Assembly (NCBI RefSeq): GCF_020091405.1
Contig: NZ_CP081903.1
Span: 2,356,001-2,420,000 of the forward strand
Length of the DNA: 64,000 nucleotides
Reading direction: 5' to 3'
Source: Bacteroides cellulosilyticus
Lineage (GTDB): Bacteria > Bacteroidota > Bacteroidia > Bacteroidales > Bacteroidaceae
Below are positions 44,361-53,580 of the stretch, in pieces. Each line of letters begins with the position of its first letter. Positions within the stretch are counted from its first letter, which is position 1. Below the pieces are notes generated by a model. That model had not been told where the DNA came from. It made no database searches and saw nothing but the letters and a program-made list of their open reading frames with translations. Made by a program: the position numbers and the translations under genes.

Positions 44361-46829
44361 ATGAGGAATAGATGGAAACTATTGCTGTTTGGGGGACTCT
44401 TTTTGGTGCCTATGACTTTGAATGCACAGCAAAGTTACTTCATAGATGGGTATCATGGGGGAGTTTATGGGCACTATCCGAAAGGATATACCCGTTTTAT
44501 GGTAGAGCAGCTGCAAAGACATTCAGATTGGAAGATTAATTTGGAAATAGAACCGGAAACATGGGATAGGGAACGGATAGAGGACCCGTTACATTACAAT
44601 GCTTTTGCTGAAATGATACAGGATTCGGTCTCGCGCATTGAATATGTCAATCCAAGTTATGCTCAAAGTTATTTGTTCAATTGTTCTGCTGAAAGTACGA
44701 TTCGTCAGTTTTCGATGGGATTGGAAAAGTTGAGGGAACATTTTCCTAATATATCTTTTCGTTCATATTCTAGCGAAGAACCTTGCTTTACAGCTGCTCT
44801 GCCGGCTATTTTGTCTTCATTTGGTGTAAAATACGCATCTTCAAAGAATCCCAATACTTGTTGGGGGGGATATACAACAGCTTTTGGTAATCAGAATTTT
44901 GTGGTTTGGAAAGCGGCAGATGGGAGTAGTGTGTTATGTGTACCTCGTTATGCATCAGAAAAGTTGGAAAAGAATTCTACTTGGCAAACCAATGCTTGGA
45001 GGCATTCTAAGGAATATGTTGAAGATGCTTTTAAATCGGGAGTGAATTACCCTATTGGAATGTGTTTACAAGACGCTGGATGGCGTGGTGGTCCTTGGTT
45101 GAAGATGTCTGGGCATTATATGCCAGTAGAGTTTACCTTGTGGAGTGATTATTTCAGGAAATATGAATTTACCGTTCAGCCTCAAGAGTGGAGAATGTCA
45201 CAAGAGGATATTCGGGTGAGTTTGGTTTGGGGGGCGCAAGTATTACAAAAGATAGCTCAACGTGTACGTTGTGTTGAGAATTTATTGCCTCAGGTCGAAA
45301 AAATAGCCACAATGGCACATTTGTGGAAAGGTTTGAACTGGGAAAGTTGGAAATTTAAGGAAGCTTGGAGGGGCTTGTTGCTTTCACAGCATCATGACTG
45401 TTGGATAGTACCTTACAATGGTCAAAAGGGAGAAAGTTGGGCTGATAAAGTTTGTGACTGGACATCTGTGTCAAAACACTATGGAAATGAAATTATAAAC
45501 TGTTCTGCACGCTCGTTTGGCGATAATGTAATTGCTCCTGATGGAGTTTTGGTGTTTAATACACTTGGCTATCCAAGAAAGGAAGTCATAACTGTCAGCC
45601 ATCCGAAAACTCATAAAGAGTATGCTTTTTATGCTGAGATTCCGGCAATGGGTTATACTTCTTATTTATGGGAAGAGATTATGCAGCAATCTCAAAATAC
45701 TCAAGGTGGTATGGTTACTAAAAGAGAAGGAAAATATGTGATAGACACAGAGAAATATAATGTTGTTATTAATCCTGAATGTGGTGGTGCAATTGAAAGC
45801 TTGAAAGTTAAGGAATTGGGAAATAAGGAGTTTATTGATAAAACATCACCTTACGCTTTTAACACTTTGCGTGGATATTTTGCGGAACAAAAAGAGTTTG
45901 TAAATTCTTCTTCTACAATAGCTAAAGTAACTATTTTGCTTAATACTCCTTTAAAGGTACGTGTGCAACTTGACGGTAAAATTGCAGAACAGCCTTATTC
46001 GCAAATTCTCTCTTTTACTAAAGATGGTAATCTGATAGACTGTGAGTTGCGTATCGATTGGAGCAACAACATGCGGATTGGAAAGGAGACTGTAGGGGAT
46101 TTTAAAGCTGAAAATCCTGTAAAAGCATTTTATAATGATAAATACAAACTTCATTTACTTTTTCCTTCTATAGTTAATGGAGGGATTATTGATAAAAATG
46201 CTCCATTAGATGTATGTAGAAGTCGGGAAGAACATACGTTTTTTAATTCATGGGATAAAATAAAGCATAATATTATTTTGAACTGGGTGGATAACACTGA
46301 TGAAGAAGTACAAAATGGCATTTCTCTTTTTTCCGATCATACGACGAGCTATTTACATGGCAAAGATTATCCTTTAGGACTGACTGTACAGTATTCGGGG
46401 TTAGGTTTGTGGGGGCGTGATTATAAAATAATGGAACCCACAGTGATTCATTATGCCATACTTCCTCATGCTGGAGATTGGCGGGCTGCTGATGTTCCTC
46501 AATATAGCATTTGCTGGAATGAGCCTTTATGTGTGTTGAATGTTTCTAATATTCAAAAAGCTTCAGCTTCTTTGTTTGAATTTAGCCAACGAGGGTATGA
46601 AATCATGGCTTGCTATATGGATAGAAATGATACTTATCTTCGTGTTGCTAATACGGGAGTTGGGAATGAAACTGCAGAATTGCAGATAAGAGGCGACTAT
46701 GAATGCTTACAGTGGGTGGAGCTGGATGGACACACTACTGAGGTTGTCAAAGTGGATGATAAGATTCAGCTATCTATTCCACCATTTGGTTTTAAAACAT
46801 TGTATATACGAAATTTATGTGTTAAGTAA
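44361..46829 (+). CDS. Divergent GH38-like exported protein (putative alpha-mannosidase)
   Basis: An 822-residue protein with a cleavable signal peptide (ends LNAQQ). The overall pattern resembles GH38: an N-terminal barrel, a helical segment (QVLQKIAQRVRCVENLLPQ), LLLSQHHDCWIVPYNG, and a long beta-rich C-terminal half. However the GH38 N-terminal HxHxDPxW-type metal motif and the IDPFGHS-like nucleophile motif are not visible; instead the protein starts YFIDGYHGGVYGHYPKGY, with Asp29, His32 and His38 as possible metal ligands. It is either a diverged GH38 branch or a related uncharacterised family. It lies 13 bp after the sigma gene and 16 bp before GH2. Confidence 0.62.
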   Translation: MRNRWKLLLFGGLFLVPMTLNAQQSYFIDGYHGGVYGHYPKGYTRFMVEQLQRHSDWKINLEIEPETWDRERIEDPLHYNAFAEMIQDSVSRIEYVNPSYAQSYLFNCSAESTIRQFSMGLEKLREHFPNISFRSYSSEEPCFTAALPAILSSFGVKYASSKNPNTCWGGYTTAFGNQNFVVWKAADGSSVLCVPRYASEKLEKNSTWQTNAWRHSKEYVEDAFKSGVNYPIGMCLQDAGWRGGPWLKMSGHYMPVEFTLWSDYFRKYEFTVQPQEWRMSQEDIRVSLVWGAQVLQKIAQRVRCVENLLPQVEKIATMAHLWKGLNWESWKFKEAWRGLLLSQHHDCWIVPYNGQKGESWADKVCDWTSVSKHYGNEIINCSARSFGDNVIAPDGVLVFNTLGYPRKEVITVSHPKTHKEYAFYAEIPAMGYTSYLWEEIMQQSQNTQGGMVTKREGKYVIDTEKYNVVINPECGGAIESLKVKELGNKEFIDKTSPYAFNTLRGYFAEQKEFVNSSSTIAKVTILLNTPLKVRVQLDGKIAEQPYSQILSFTKDGNLIDCELRIDWSNNMRIGKETVGDFKAENPVKAFYNDKYKLHLLFPSIVNGGIIDKNAPLDVCRSREEHTFFNSWDKIKHNIILNWVDNTDEEVQNGISLFSDHTTSYLHGKDYPLGLTVQYSGLGLWGRDYKIMEPTVIHYAILPHAGDWRAADVPQYSICWNEPLCVLNVSNIQKASASLFEFSQRGYEIMACYMDRNDTYLRVANTGVGNETAELQIRGDYECLQWVELDGHTTEVVKVDDKIQLSIPPFGFKTLYIRNLCVK

Positions 46830-46845
46830 TATTTTAAATGTAGAT

Positions 46846-49527
46846 ATGAATAGAAAAGAAATCTTTTTAATCTTGAGTTGCATGTTTTTATTTGTTCAAA
46901 CTGCATTTACTCAAGTAATAAAAATGTCACTTAATAGTTCTGATGGGATAGCTTGGCAAGTAAAACCTCAGGATGATTTACAAGGTGTAAGGGGAGAACA
47001 GGTCTCTACATCAGGGTTTGAAATAGGAGATTGCGTACAAGGTGTTGTACCTGGTGTAGTATTTACTGCATATGTTGAGGCTGGTAAGGAACAGGATCCT
47101 AATTATGCGGATAATATTTATAAGGTGGATGAAACATTTTATAATCGTCCTTTTTGGTATCGGACAGAATTTGAACTTCCTGAAAGTTATTCCAAAGGGC
47201 AAAGGGTTTGGTTATGTTTTGATAATACAAATCGTTTTGCTACTTTTTATTTTAATGGAGCTAAAATTTCTGGAAACTCAACATCCACCAAAGATGTGAG
47301 TGGGCATATGCTGCGTTCTAAATTTGATGTGACGGATTTGTTAAATGTGAATGGTGAAAATGTAGTGGCTGTTTTAATAGCTGATGCTGACCAAAAGAAA
47401 ACACGTACAGCTAAAGACCCTTATGGAATAGCTTGTAGTCCTAGCTATTTGGCAGGTGCGGGGTGGGACTGGATGCCGTACGTACCTGGACGTTTAGCTG
47501 GCATAACGGGGAATGTTTATTTGGCCATTACAGGCGATGTAGTGATGATGGATCCCTGGGTACGTTCTGATTTACCATCCTTGCAAAAAGCGGAATTATC
47601 GATTACAACAAAATTAGAAAATACATCCTCTTTTCCAAAAGAAGTTATCTTATCTGGAATAATTAGACCTGGTAATATACGTTTTTCAAAAACGATTCAA
47701 TTGGCTGCTGATACAATAGAGCATGTCTGTTTCTCTACAAATGAATTTAAACAATTGATTGTAGATGCTCCTAAGTTGTGGTGGCCTAATGGTTATGGAG
47801 AACCTAATCTTTATGATTGTGAACTGATTTGTAGAATAAATGGAAATATTTCTGATAAACAGAACATAACTTTTGGTATTCGTAAATATGATTATGAGAT
47901 GGTAGATAACTCTGTGGGTTATCCTGTTATGCATTTTTATATCAATGGACGACGGATTTTTCTGAAAGGAGGCAATTGGGGTATGAGCGAATACTTGCTT
48001 CGTCGTCATGGTGAGGAGTATGAAACGGTTATAAGATTGCACAAAGATTTGAATTATAATATGATTCGTCTGTGGACAGGTTGTGTGACGGATGATGAGT
48101 TTTATGATTATTGCGATCAATATGGTATTATGGTATGGGATGATTTTTGGTTATATGTAGCTTATAATAATGTGGTACAACCCGAAGCATTTAAATTAAA
48201 TGCTCTTGATAAGGTGAGGCGCTTGCGTAACCATGCTTCTATTGCCTTGTGGTGTGGAGCCAATGAAACATACCCTAGTCCGGATTTAGATGACTATTTG
48301 CGTGAAATGATTGCACGAGAGGATAATAATGATCGTTTGTATAAATCTTGTTCTAATAAAGACGGTTTGTCCGGTAGTGGTTGGTGGGCGAATTTTCCTC
48401 CGAAACATCATTTTGAAACTTCTGCCAGTAATTTGGCATTCAGTAAGCCAGCTTATCCGTATGGAACAGATCATGGATATGGGTTGCGCTCAGAAATAGG
48501 AACAGCTACCTTTCCTACTTTTGAGAGTATACGTGAGTTTATTCCCAAAGAAGACTGGTGGCCGTTACCAACAGATGAGCAGTTAAAAAATGATCCCAAT
48601 ACAGTATGGAATAAGCATTTTTTCGGTAAAGAAGCCTGGAATGCAAAGCCTATAGATTACAAGAAAGCGGTGAACGAACAATTTGGAGAATCCGGTAGTT
48701 TGGAAGAATTTTGTGAAAAGGCTCAGTTGCTGAATATAGAAGTGGTAAAGGGTATGTATGAAGCATGGAATGATAAAATGTGGAATGATGCTTCTGGTTT
48801 GTTACTTTGGATGAGTCATCCCGCCTATCCATCTTTTGTATGGCAAACATATGATTACTATTATGATCCTACTGGTGCGTATTGGGGAGCAAAAAAGGCT
48901 TGTGAACATTTGCATATACAGTGGAATGCTTCCAATAATAGTATTAAAGTCATTAATACGACAGCTAAAGATTTGAGGCGTGTTTGCGCCAAAGCAGTTG
49001 TATATAATTTGAATGGAAAGGAAGTTACCGATTGCAGCCAGATGCAATGGCTGGATGTATCTGCTGGCAATATAGCAGAAGCTTTTGTTTTGGATTTTGC
49101 AGCTTCTCACAAATTAACTTCGCTTCATTTCATTCGTTTGCAATTGTTAGATGATAAAGGACATTTGTTGTCTGAGAATTTTTACTGGAGAAATGGAATA
49201 GATGATTTGGATTATAGGGGATTCAATACAATGCCAGAAACGAATTTGGTTTGTACATTGCGTAATCTGTCGAAGTCCAAAGGGATTATGACTCTTGTTT
49301 TGGAAAACCGTTCGCAAAGTGTGTCTTTTGCCAACCGTTTACGTTTGGTGAATAGGGCAAATGGGCAACGTGTACTTCCTATCATAATGTCTGATAATTA
49401 TGTTACGCTCATACCGGGTGAGAAGAAAGAAATTCGAATAGAAGCATCGCCCGATTTATTGAAAGGTGGGGTAGATATATTGCAAAAACAATATGGTAAA
49501 ACAGAAAAATGTGTATTAAGTTTTTAA
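46846..49527 (+). CDS. GH2 beta-mannosidase-like enzyme
   Basis: About 893 residues from the ATG at 46846 (MNRKEIFLILSCMFLFVQTAFTQ, a signal peptide); the open frame extends back into the GH38-like gene, but that part is a shadow. GH2 domain order is clear: sugar-binding (FWYRTEFELPESYSKG), Ig-like, and TIM barrel (FLKGGNWGMSEYLLRR, MIRLWTGCVTDDEFYDYCD). The acid/base is Glu474 in LWCGANETYP and the nucleophile probably Glu550 in LRSEIGTATFP. The WCGxNE style fits beta-mannosidases and endo-beta-mannosidase/exo-glucosaminidase relatives rather than beta-galactosidases. With GH92s around, cleavage of Manbeta1-4GlcNAc or another beta-mannoside is inferred. Last gene of the locus. Confidence 0.84.
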   Translation: MNRKEIFLILSCMFLFVQTAFTQVIKMSLNSSDGIAWQVKPQDDLQGVRGEQVSTSGFEIGDCVQGVVPGVVFTAYVEAGKEQDPNYADNIYKVDETFYNRPFWYRTEFELPESYSKGQRVWLCFDNTNRFATFYFNGAKISGNSTSTKDVSGHMLRSKFDVTDLLNVNGENVVAVLIADADQKKTRTAKDPYGIACSPSYLAGAGWDWMPYVPGRLAGITGNVYLAITGDVVMMDPWVRSDLPSLQKAELSITTKLENTSSFPKEVILSGIIRPGNIRFSKTIQLAADTIEHVCFSTNEFKQLIVDAPKLWWPNGYGEPNLYDCELICRINGNISDKQNITFGIRKYDYEMVDNSVGYPVMHFYINGRRIFLKGGNWGMSEYLLRRHGEEYETVIRLHKDLNYNMIRLWTGCVTDDEFYDYCDQYGIMVWDDFWLYVAYNNVVQPEAFKLNALDKVRRLRNHASIALWCGANETYPSPDLDDYLREMIAREDNNDRLYKSCSNKDGLSGSGWWANFPPKHHFETSASNLAFSKPAYPYGTDHGYGLRSEIGTATFPTFESIREFIPKEDWWPLPTDEQLKNDPNTVWNKHFFGKEAWNAKPIDYKKAVNEQFGESGSLEEFCEKAQLLNIEVVKGMYEAWNDKMWNDASGLLLWMSHPAYPSFVWQTYDYYYDPTGAYWGAKKACEHLHIQWNASNNSIKVINTTAKDLRRVCAKAVVYNLNGKEVTDCSQMQWLDVSAGNIAEAFVLDFAASHKLTSLHFIRLQLLDDKGHLLSENFYWRNGIDDLDYRGFNTMPETNLVCTLRNLSKSKGIMTLVLENRSQSVSFANRLRLVNRANGQRVLPIIMSDNYVTLIPGEKKEIRIEASPDLLKGGVDILQKQYGKTEKCVLSF

Positions 49528-49653
49528 AGGCTTGATATAGAAAAAGTTTGTTTTATTTCATTGTAAATAAGACGATACTTACTAGCAATAAAAAAACTTT
49601 TATATGAGGCTCTTTTGCTATTCTGCCTATATGGAGAAATAAAAAATCAATGG

Positions 49654-49692
49654 CTGGAGAAGGAATTTATTAATTCACTCCGGCTGTTTTTC
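49654..49692 (+). terminator. Possible terminator after the GH2 beta-mannosidase-like gene
   Basis: CTGGAG (49654-49659) pairs with CTCCGG (49678-49683) with one G-T pair; an inner GAATT/AATTC pair extends the hairpin. CTGTTTTTC follows. Confidence 0.4.
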
Positions 49693-50216
49693 TTTTGTGC
49701 TGTTGTGTAATGATTTGTTCAAGGATGATATGGACAAAAGAGGGAGAACTTCTTTCTGAAACGTTTGTGAAGACCTTATTGGCTGATATAAATGCAGGCT
49801 TCACAAGTATATTCATTGTCCTGTGTTGGAGGCTTAAGGTTGGGTTGGCATAAGCAGGCAAAAGGTTGTAGAGAAAGAAGAATCGCTGATTTTATGGCTA
49901 CAACGGATGAAGCCCACCTTTTTACCACGCTCATCCATAAGCAAGAAAAAGAGCTTATGAGACAGACTGGCTTTTTAATAAAGAGGACACTTCACTTTTA
50001 TAAGAAGCTAAAGTTAACATCTGTGGATTGTAGAGTTGTTGGAAAAAGTTTCCTTCATTATCAGTTGCTTAGACCTTTCTTTTGTAGAGATCATTGCTGA
50101 TTTTTCTTCTTTTCTATCTTTGCCATATTTTCTTCATTTCATTCGTTGTAGAGATGGGGATATTGTAATACCTTGTTTATTAGTAGTTTATGATTTTGTG
50201 TGGTAGATACCATTTT

Positions 50217-50248
50217 CTTGCTTTCCGATGCATCTCACCCTAACTTTG
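50217..50248 (+). promoter_or_regulatory. Promoter of the HU-like gene
   Basis: TAACTTTG (50241-50248) matches the -7 consensus and CTTG (50217-50220) is a three-of-four -33 box with a 20-bp spacer. The leader to the ATG at 50379 would be about 120 nt. Confidence 0.55.
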
Positions 50249-50378
50249 CAACATCGAATCTGAGAAAACAGAACGCTTGACTGTTGAGGCCTCACGGTGA
50301 AATGTTTCTTGCTTCCGGATGAGATGAAAGAGATGTATTATACATATTATTATTAAATCATTTAAAACAGAAAAGATT

Positions 50379-50858
50379 ATGGCTATTAAGTATGAAGTAA
50401 AGAAGGTAGTATTTGGTTTCGATGAATCTAAAACTGAGAAATTCGTGGCACAGACAAAAGTGTTGGGTTTGGTAGGATTCAAGAAACTTTGCGAAGAAGT
50501 GCAGAAGGTGAGTATGGCACCACGTGGCGTGGTGAAGATGGTGATTGACGGGTTGATTGATACCCTGAATATGGATTTGGATAAAGGATATTCCGTGCAG
50601 TTGGGAGACTTCGGGTGTTTCCGTCCCGGATTAAATGCGAAAAGTCAGGCGGGCTCGGAAGCTGTAGATGCCAATACGGTGTATCGTCGTAAAATCATCT
50701 TCACTCCCGGAAGCTATTTTAAGGAGATGCTGAGTGATGCCACGGTGGAAAGATTGACGCTGGGTAAGGGTACTGTGCTCAAAGACGCAGTCGTTAATCC
50801 GAAACCGGACGGCAGTGGTTCCGGTCAAGGAGGCTTGGACGAGAATCCTTTGGGATAA
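50379..50858 (+). CDS. HU-family DNA-binding protein
   Basis: A 159-residue protein of the Bacteroidota HU-like (HU-HIG) type. VGFKKLCEEVQKVSMAPRGVVKMVIDGLIDTLNMDLDKGYSVQLGD-type helices and the following beta arm (LGDFGCFRPGLNAKS) are the core; the C-terminal 25 residues are Gly/Asp/Pro-rich (PKPDGSGSGQGGLDENPLG). Such proteins bind DNA without strong sequence preference and often occur beside capsule or mobile loci. It has its own promoter and a strong terminator, so it is a single-gene unit. Together with the HU-like gene at 21.95 kb it brackets the mannoside locus. Confidence 0.9.
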   Translation: MAIKYEVKKVVFGFDESKTEKFVAQTKVLGLVGFKKLCEEVQKVSMAPRGVVKMVIDGLIDTLNMDLDKGYSVQLGDFGCFRPGLNAKSQAGSEAVDANTVYRRKIIFTPGSYFKEMLSDATVERLTLGKGTVLKDAVVNPKPDGSGSGQGGLDENPLG

Positions 50859-50872
50859 CATTAAATAAGCTT

Positions 50873-50918
50873 GGACAGGAAGAGAATGGAAAAAGTTTCT
50901 TCCTGTCCTATTTTATTG
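50873..50918 (+). terminator. Rho-independent terminator of the HU-like gene
   Basis: GGACAGGAAGA (50873-50883) and TCTTCCTGTCC (50898-50908) form a perfect 11-bp stem with a 14-nt loop, followed by TATTTTATT. The end touches the -7 box of the GH95 promoter. Confidence 0.85.
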
Positions 50919-50926
50919 TATCTTTG
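50919..50926 (+). promoter_or_regulatory. Candidate -7 box for the GH95 gene
   Basis: TATCTTTG matches TAnnTTTG 71 bp before the ATG at 50997. The region where the -33 box should be (GTTTC near 50895-50899) falls in the terminator arm of the previous gene. Confidence 0.5.
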
Positions 50927-50996
50927 TCCGTGACATTGATGAGAATGTTTTTAATAACGCTTCTCTGATAAGGCGAGGCATATTTATATTTTACGT

Positions 50997-53474
50997 ATGA
51001 AAGCACTAATTTTGTTTTTTCTAGTTTCTGCTTCTTCATTAATCGCAGTGGCTGATACGTTGGCGGATAACTACAACCATCAGCTTTATTACACCGCTCC
51101 GGCTACCATTTGGGAAGAAACCCTGCCTTTGGGTAACGGTCGTTTGGGCATGATGCCCGACGGAGGTATTGATAAGGAACATATTGTACTGAATGAAATT
51201 TCACTTTGGAGCGGTATGGAGGCCGATTACGGTAATCCCGATGCATCCCGTAGTTTGCCTGCCATTCAACAACTTTTGTTTGAAGGTAAGAATAAAGAGG
51301 CACAAGAGTTGATGTACAACAGTTTTGTTCCTAAGAAACCCGAATCGGGTGGTACTTATGGCAATTATCAGATGTTGGCCGACCTTACCTTGAATTTCAG
51401 TATTCCTGTCAAAAAGAAATTTGCTTCCGATGAGGTGGTTCCGGTTACCAATTATCGCCGTTGGCTCGATTTGCGTGATGCTGTGGCTTATACTACTTTT
51501 ACGAAAGGGGGCATTGATTATCAGCGTGAATATTACACTTCCCGTGATAAGGATGTCATGATTATACACCTGACGGCCAGTCGCCGCCATTCTCTCTTTT
51601 TCACAGCTTCTCTTTCCCGTCCGCAGCAAGGGACGGTGTCTTTGGTTCCCGGTAGCGGGAAAGAAGCGGGTACACTTTTGCTGGAAGGTGCTTTAGATAG
51701 TGGTAAACCCGGTCAGGACGGAATGAAATATCGTGTTGCCATGAGAGTGGTTTCCAAAGGAGGGAAGCAGTTTATTTCTGCCGAAGACGGCATAATGTTG
51801 ACGCAGGGGACGGAAGCCTGGCTGATAATTTCCGCTACTACTTCCTATGCCGCTGCCGGTACAGACTTCCCCGGAAGTCGCTATAAAGAAGTTTGTGACA
51901 GCCTGCTGAATGCCGCCACGCCCCCCGGCTCTCAACTCTCCATTCTCAACTCTCCACTTACCAACGCTTCCCATCGCGAACTTTACGACCGCGTTTCTTT
52001 AACTCTTCCTGCTACGGAAGATGATGCGTTACCGACCAATGAGCGTATCGTCCGTTTTGCAGAACGGGAATCTCCTGCCTTGGCTGCACTGTATTATAAC
52101 TATGGCCGTTATTTACTTATCAGCAGTACCCGTCCCGGCAGCCTGCCACCGAATTTGCAGGGATTGTGGGCGAATGGAGTGCAAACTCCCTGGAATGGTG
52201 ACTATCACACCAATATCAATATCCAGATGAACCACTGGCCTCTTGAGCAGGCCGGCCTTTCGGAACTTTATCAGCCTTTGACGGGTCTTGTTGAACGTCT
52301 TGTTCCTTCAGGAAAGGAGACTGCCCGCACCTTTTATGGCAATCATGCCCAAGGCTGGGTGCTCCACATGATGACGAATCTCTGGAACTATACGGCTCCG
52401 GGCGAACACCCTTCTTGGGGCGCGACTAATACCGGTGGCGCCTGGTTGTGTGCGCATCTTTGGGAACATTATCAATATACCCAGGATATAGAATATCTGA
52501 AAAAGATATATCCCATACTGAAAGGTGCTTCTGAGTTTTTCTATTCTACGATGGTGCGCGAACCTAAGCATGGTTGGCTGGTGACGGCTCCTACGTCTTC
52601 TCCTGAGAACGCTTTCTTTGTAGGAGACGATCCGACACCCGTCAGTGTTTGTATGGGCCCGACGATGGATGTTCAATTGTTGACAGAACTCTATACGAAT
52701 GTGATTGAAGCTGCCTCTATATTGGAGTGTGACGATGATTATGCTGCGAAATTGCGGGAGGCTCTGGGGAAGTTTCCGCCTATGCAGATCAGTAAGGGAG
52801 GCTATCTGCAAGAGTGGCTGGAAGATTATAAGGAACAGGATGTACATCATCGTCATGTTTCCCATCTTTATGGTTTGCACCCGGGTAATCTGATTTCTCC
52901 TGACGCTACGCCCGAACTTGCCAATGCTTGCCGTGCTACGCTGAACCGTCGTGGGGATGGTGGCACAGGTTGGAGCCGTGCCTGGAAGATAAACTTCTGG
53001 GCTCGCCTGGGTGATGGTGACCGTGCCTGGGCTCTTTTCAAGAGTCTTCTTCAACCGGCTGTCGATCCGGAGACTAAACATCATGGTAGTGGTACGTTCC
53101 CTAACTTGTTCTGTTCGCATCCTCCTTTCCAGATTGATGGTAATTATGGTGGTGCAGCGGGTATTGGTGAAATGCTGATGCAGAGCCATGAAGGGTTTAT
53201 TCATCTGTTACCTGCTTTGCCGAAGAGTTGGCATGCCGGTAACTTCCGTGGGATGAAAGCCCGTGGCGGCCTTTCGGTAGATTTGGAGTGGAAAGACGGA
53301 AAAGCGGTGAAAGCTATACTTACGGCAACTGTATCGGGAAATTTTCACATAAAGATGCCGGAAGGCGTCAAACAGGCCAAAACGACACTGAACGGGCAGG
53401 GGAATACTTATACAGGTAAGACGATTTCTTTGAAGCTGGCTGCGGGGGACTCTTGTGCATTGCTGTTTGAATAA
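50997..53474 (+). CDS. GH95 alpha-L-fucosidase (or alpha-L-galactosidase)
   Basis: An 825-residue exported enzyme (signal ends near AVADTLAD). GH95 features: WEETLPLGNGRLGMMPDGG, LNEISLWSG, PPNLQGLWANGVQTPWNGDY, NINIQMNHWPLEQAG, the acid/base Glu537 in PTSSPENAF, HRHVSHLYGLHPG and the (alpha/alpha)6-barrel Asp714 in QIDGNYGGAAG. The family inverts alpha-1,2-fucosides; some members prefer alpha-L-galactosides. Fucose (1,2-linked to galactose) caps xyloglucan side chains as well as host glycans, so it could serve the GH5-GH31-GH2-GH3 cluster, though 30 kb away. A short direct repeat inside the gene (51930-51956) encodes an apparent insertion SQLSILNSPL. Confidence 0.93.
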   Translation: MKALILFFLVSASSLIAVADTLADNYNHQLYYTAPATIWEETLPLGNGRLGMMPDGGIDKEHIVLNEISLWSGMEADYGNPDASRSLPAIQQLLFEGKNKEAQELMYNSFVPKKPESGGTYGNYQMLADLTLNFSIPVKKKFASDEVVPVTNYRRWLDLRDAVAYTTFTKGGIDYQREYYTSRDKDVMIIHLTASRRHSLFFTASLSRPQQGTVSLVPGSGKEAGTLLLEGALDSGKPGQDGMKYRVAMRVVSKGGKQFISAEDGIMLTQGTEAWLIISATTSYAAAGTDFPGSRYKEVCDSLLNAATPPGSQLSILNSPLTNASHRELYDRVSLTLPATEDDALPTNERIVRFAERESPALAALYYNYGRYLLISSTRPGSLPPNLQGLWANGVQTPWNGDYHTNINIQMNHWPLEQAGLSELYQPLTGLVERLVPSGKETARTFYGNHAQGWVLHMMTNLWNYTAPGEHPSWGATNTGGAWLCAHLWEHYQYTQDIEYLKKIYPILKGASEFFYSTMVREPKHGWLVTAPTSSPENAFFVGDDPTPVSVCMGPTMDVQLLTELYTNVIEAASILECDDDYAAKLREALGKFPPMQISKGGYLQEWLEDYKEQDVHHRHVSHLYGLHPGNLISPDATPELANACRATLNRRGDGGTGWSRAWKINFWARLGDGDRAWALFKSLLQPAVDPETKHHGSGTFPNLFCSHPPFQIDGNYGGAAGIGEMLMQSHEGFIHLLPALPKSWHAGNFRGMKARGGLSVDLEWKDGKAVKAILTATVSGNFHIKMPEGVKQAKTTLNGQGNTYTGKTISLKLAAGDSCALLFE
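51930..51956. repeat. Two direct 13-bp repeats inside the GH95 gene
   Basis: TCTCAACTCTCCA occurs at 51930-51942 and 51944-51956, a 14-bp period, so the copies are read in different frames. They encode a low-complexity SQLSILNSPL segment in a region where the protein otherwise looks like a variable loop. Confidence 0.85.
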
Positions 53475-53475
53475 A

Positions 53476-53544
53476 GTTACAAGCTACGAGCTACAAGTGC
53501 CTTTCGGAATACAGCGCAGCTACTTGTAGCTTGTAGCTCGTAAC
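53476..53544. repeat. Dispersed palindromic element, copy 3 (inverted)
   Basis: It begins 1 bp after the GH95 stop. The arms (GTTACAAGCTACGAGCTAC / GTAGCTTGTAGCTCGTAAC) and core (AAGTGCCTTTCGGAATACAG, CGCAGCTACTTG) are the reverse complement of the core at 19073-19156. Confidence 0.92.
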
Positions 53545-53580
53545 AGATTCCTCACCTCTGCATAAAAAATCTTCAGAGGA

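Larger units (their letters stand above)
49528..50378. other. 851-bp gap, no convincing gene
   Basis: It holds a weak terminator hairpin (49654-49692), a TATCTTTG -7-like box at 50115-50122 that leads to no recognisable gene, and the promoter of the HU-like gene (50217-50248). A 102-codon frame (49792-50100; MQASQVYSLSCVGG) has no family resemblance and unusual composition; I treat it as non-coding. The box at 50115 could start a small RNA of about 100 nt, but that is speculative. Confidence 0.5.

Noticed and set aside
46699..46845. N-terminal extension of the GH2 gene into the GH38-like gene
   Set aside because: The extra 49 codons lie inside another coding region and precede the signal peptide, so the ATG at 46846 is used.
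49792..50100. 102-residue frame in the gap after the mannoside locus
   Set aside because: There is no domain, no plausible promoter and unusual residue composition; I left it as non-coding.
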